DNA of 59,111 nucleotides, from assembly GCF_902499555.1 (NCBI RefSeq), contig NZ_CABVMM010000017.1, positions 1 through 59,111 on the forward strand. Direction: 5' to 3'. Position 1 is the stretch's first letter. Each line of letters opens with the position of its first letter. Under the pieces are notes generated by a model that saw only the letters and a list, made by a program, of their open reading frames with translations, searched no databases and had not been told where the DNA came from. Both the position numbers and the translations under genes were made by a program. Positions 59,091 to 59,111 of this stretch are shown one piece after another. This stretch comes from Mesonia oceanica (GTDB lineage Bacteria; Bacteroidota; Bacteroidia; Flavobacteriales; Flavobacteriaceae).

Positions 59091-59111
59091 TGATGAATGC
59101 GGTAATTATTT
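59090..59111 (+). CDS. traJ: Start of traJ (cut by window end)
   Basis: ATGATGAATGCGGTAATT begins in the traI stop codon (TGATG coupling) and codes MMNAVII up to the window end. Position directly after traI is that of traJ. The rest of a traJ gene is at bases 2-499, but the frames do not join directly, so intervening sequence is missing. Confidence 0.7.

Noticed and set aside
1..59111. CRISPR array
   Set aside because: No series of identical 25-40 base repeats with regular spacers was seen, and no cas genes.

Overview
The window is AT-rich DNA from a Bacteroidota bacterium, most likely Flavobacteriaceae. The evidence is the Bacteroidota-type conjugation genes (TraE/F/G/I/J/K/M/N, BfmA-type MobA, MobB relaxase, TraG-type coupling protein), an RteC-like excision regulator, and promoters of the TAnnTTTG -7 type. 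Almost everything fits one integrative and conjugative element (ICE) plus its cargo; I see no convincing stretch of core chromosome.

Layout. 1-3.3 kb (+): distal half of the transfer operon (end of traJ, traK, traM, traN, a small lipoprotein). 3.3-12.3 kb (-): one compact defence operon (XRE regulator, type III Res, DUF1016 nuclease, type III Mod, SIR2, HerA). 12.6-16.5 kb (-): a six-gene cassette (small XRE regulator, OGG-like glycosylase, small protein with a Ser/Gly-rich N terminus, PfkB/deoxyribosyltransferase fusion, QueC-like enzyme, SagB-like flavin oxidoreductase). It recalls the accessory genes of type IV CBASS but has no CD-NTase, and is my best candidate for an undescribed system. 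16.5-21.3 kb (-): coupling protein, relaxase, MobA, a possible oriT, RadC, SSB. 21.7-31.7 kb: cargo of SDR oxidoreductases, AraC/TetR regulators, a flavoprotein, a thioredoxin-reductase-like enzyme and an EamA transporter. 32.0-33.6 kb: hipBA. 33.69-33.93 kb: an attachment region, made of the 3' half of a tRNA-Met gene flanked on both sides by tandem 11-bp repeats, next to a tyrosine integrase (34.0-35.2 kb). 35.6-44.7 kb: more SDR/AraC cargo with decayed copies. 45.5-48.8 kb: RteC-like regulator, Xis-like HTH protein, replication-type protein, AAA ATPase, methyltransferase-like protein. 48.9-52.3 kb: a protein with a HEPN-like motif and a second SDR-AraC pair. 52.3-54.0 kb: an IS110-family element lying inside a group II intron remnant. 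54.0-55.4 kb: broken chrA and amidase genes. 55.5 kb to the end (+): start of the transfer operon (traE, traF, traG, traI, first codons of traJ).

How it fits together. The right end starts traJ and the left end finishes it. There is one integrase, one set of mob genes and one attachment core, and that core carries arm-type repeats on both sides as expected for attP. I infer that the window is a circularly permuted ICE of about 60 kb, or the junction of tandem copies, lacking roughly 0.5 kb of traJ. The slot between traN and the mob genes holds the phage-defence cargo. The rest of the cargo is an unusual accumulation of eight SDR oxidoreductases and seven AraC regulators, often as adjacent pairs. 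Two of these pairs share a promoter architecture of 21-bp-spaced direct repeats.

Limits. Family assignments come from motifs read by eye, gene order and general knowledge of the families; no database search was run. Start codons that differ from the longest open frame are explained in the entries.
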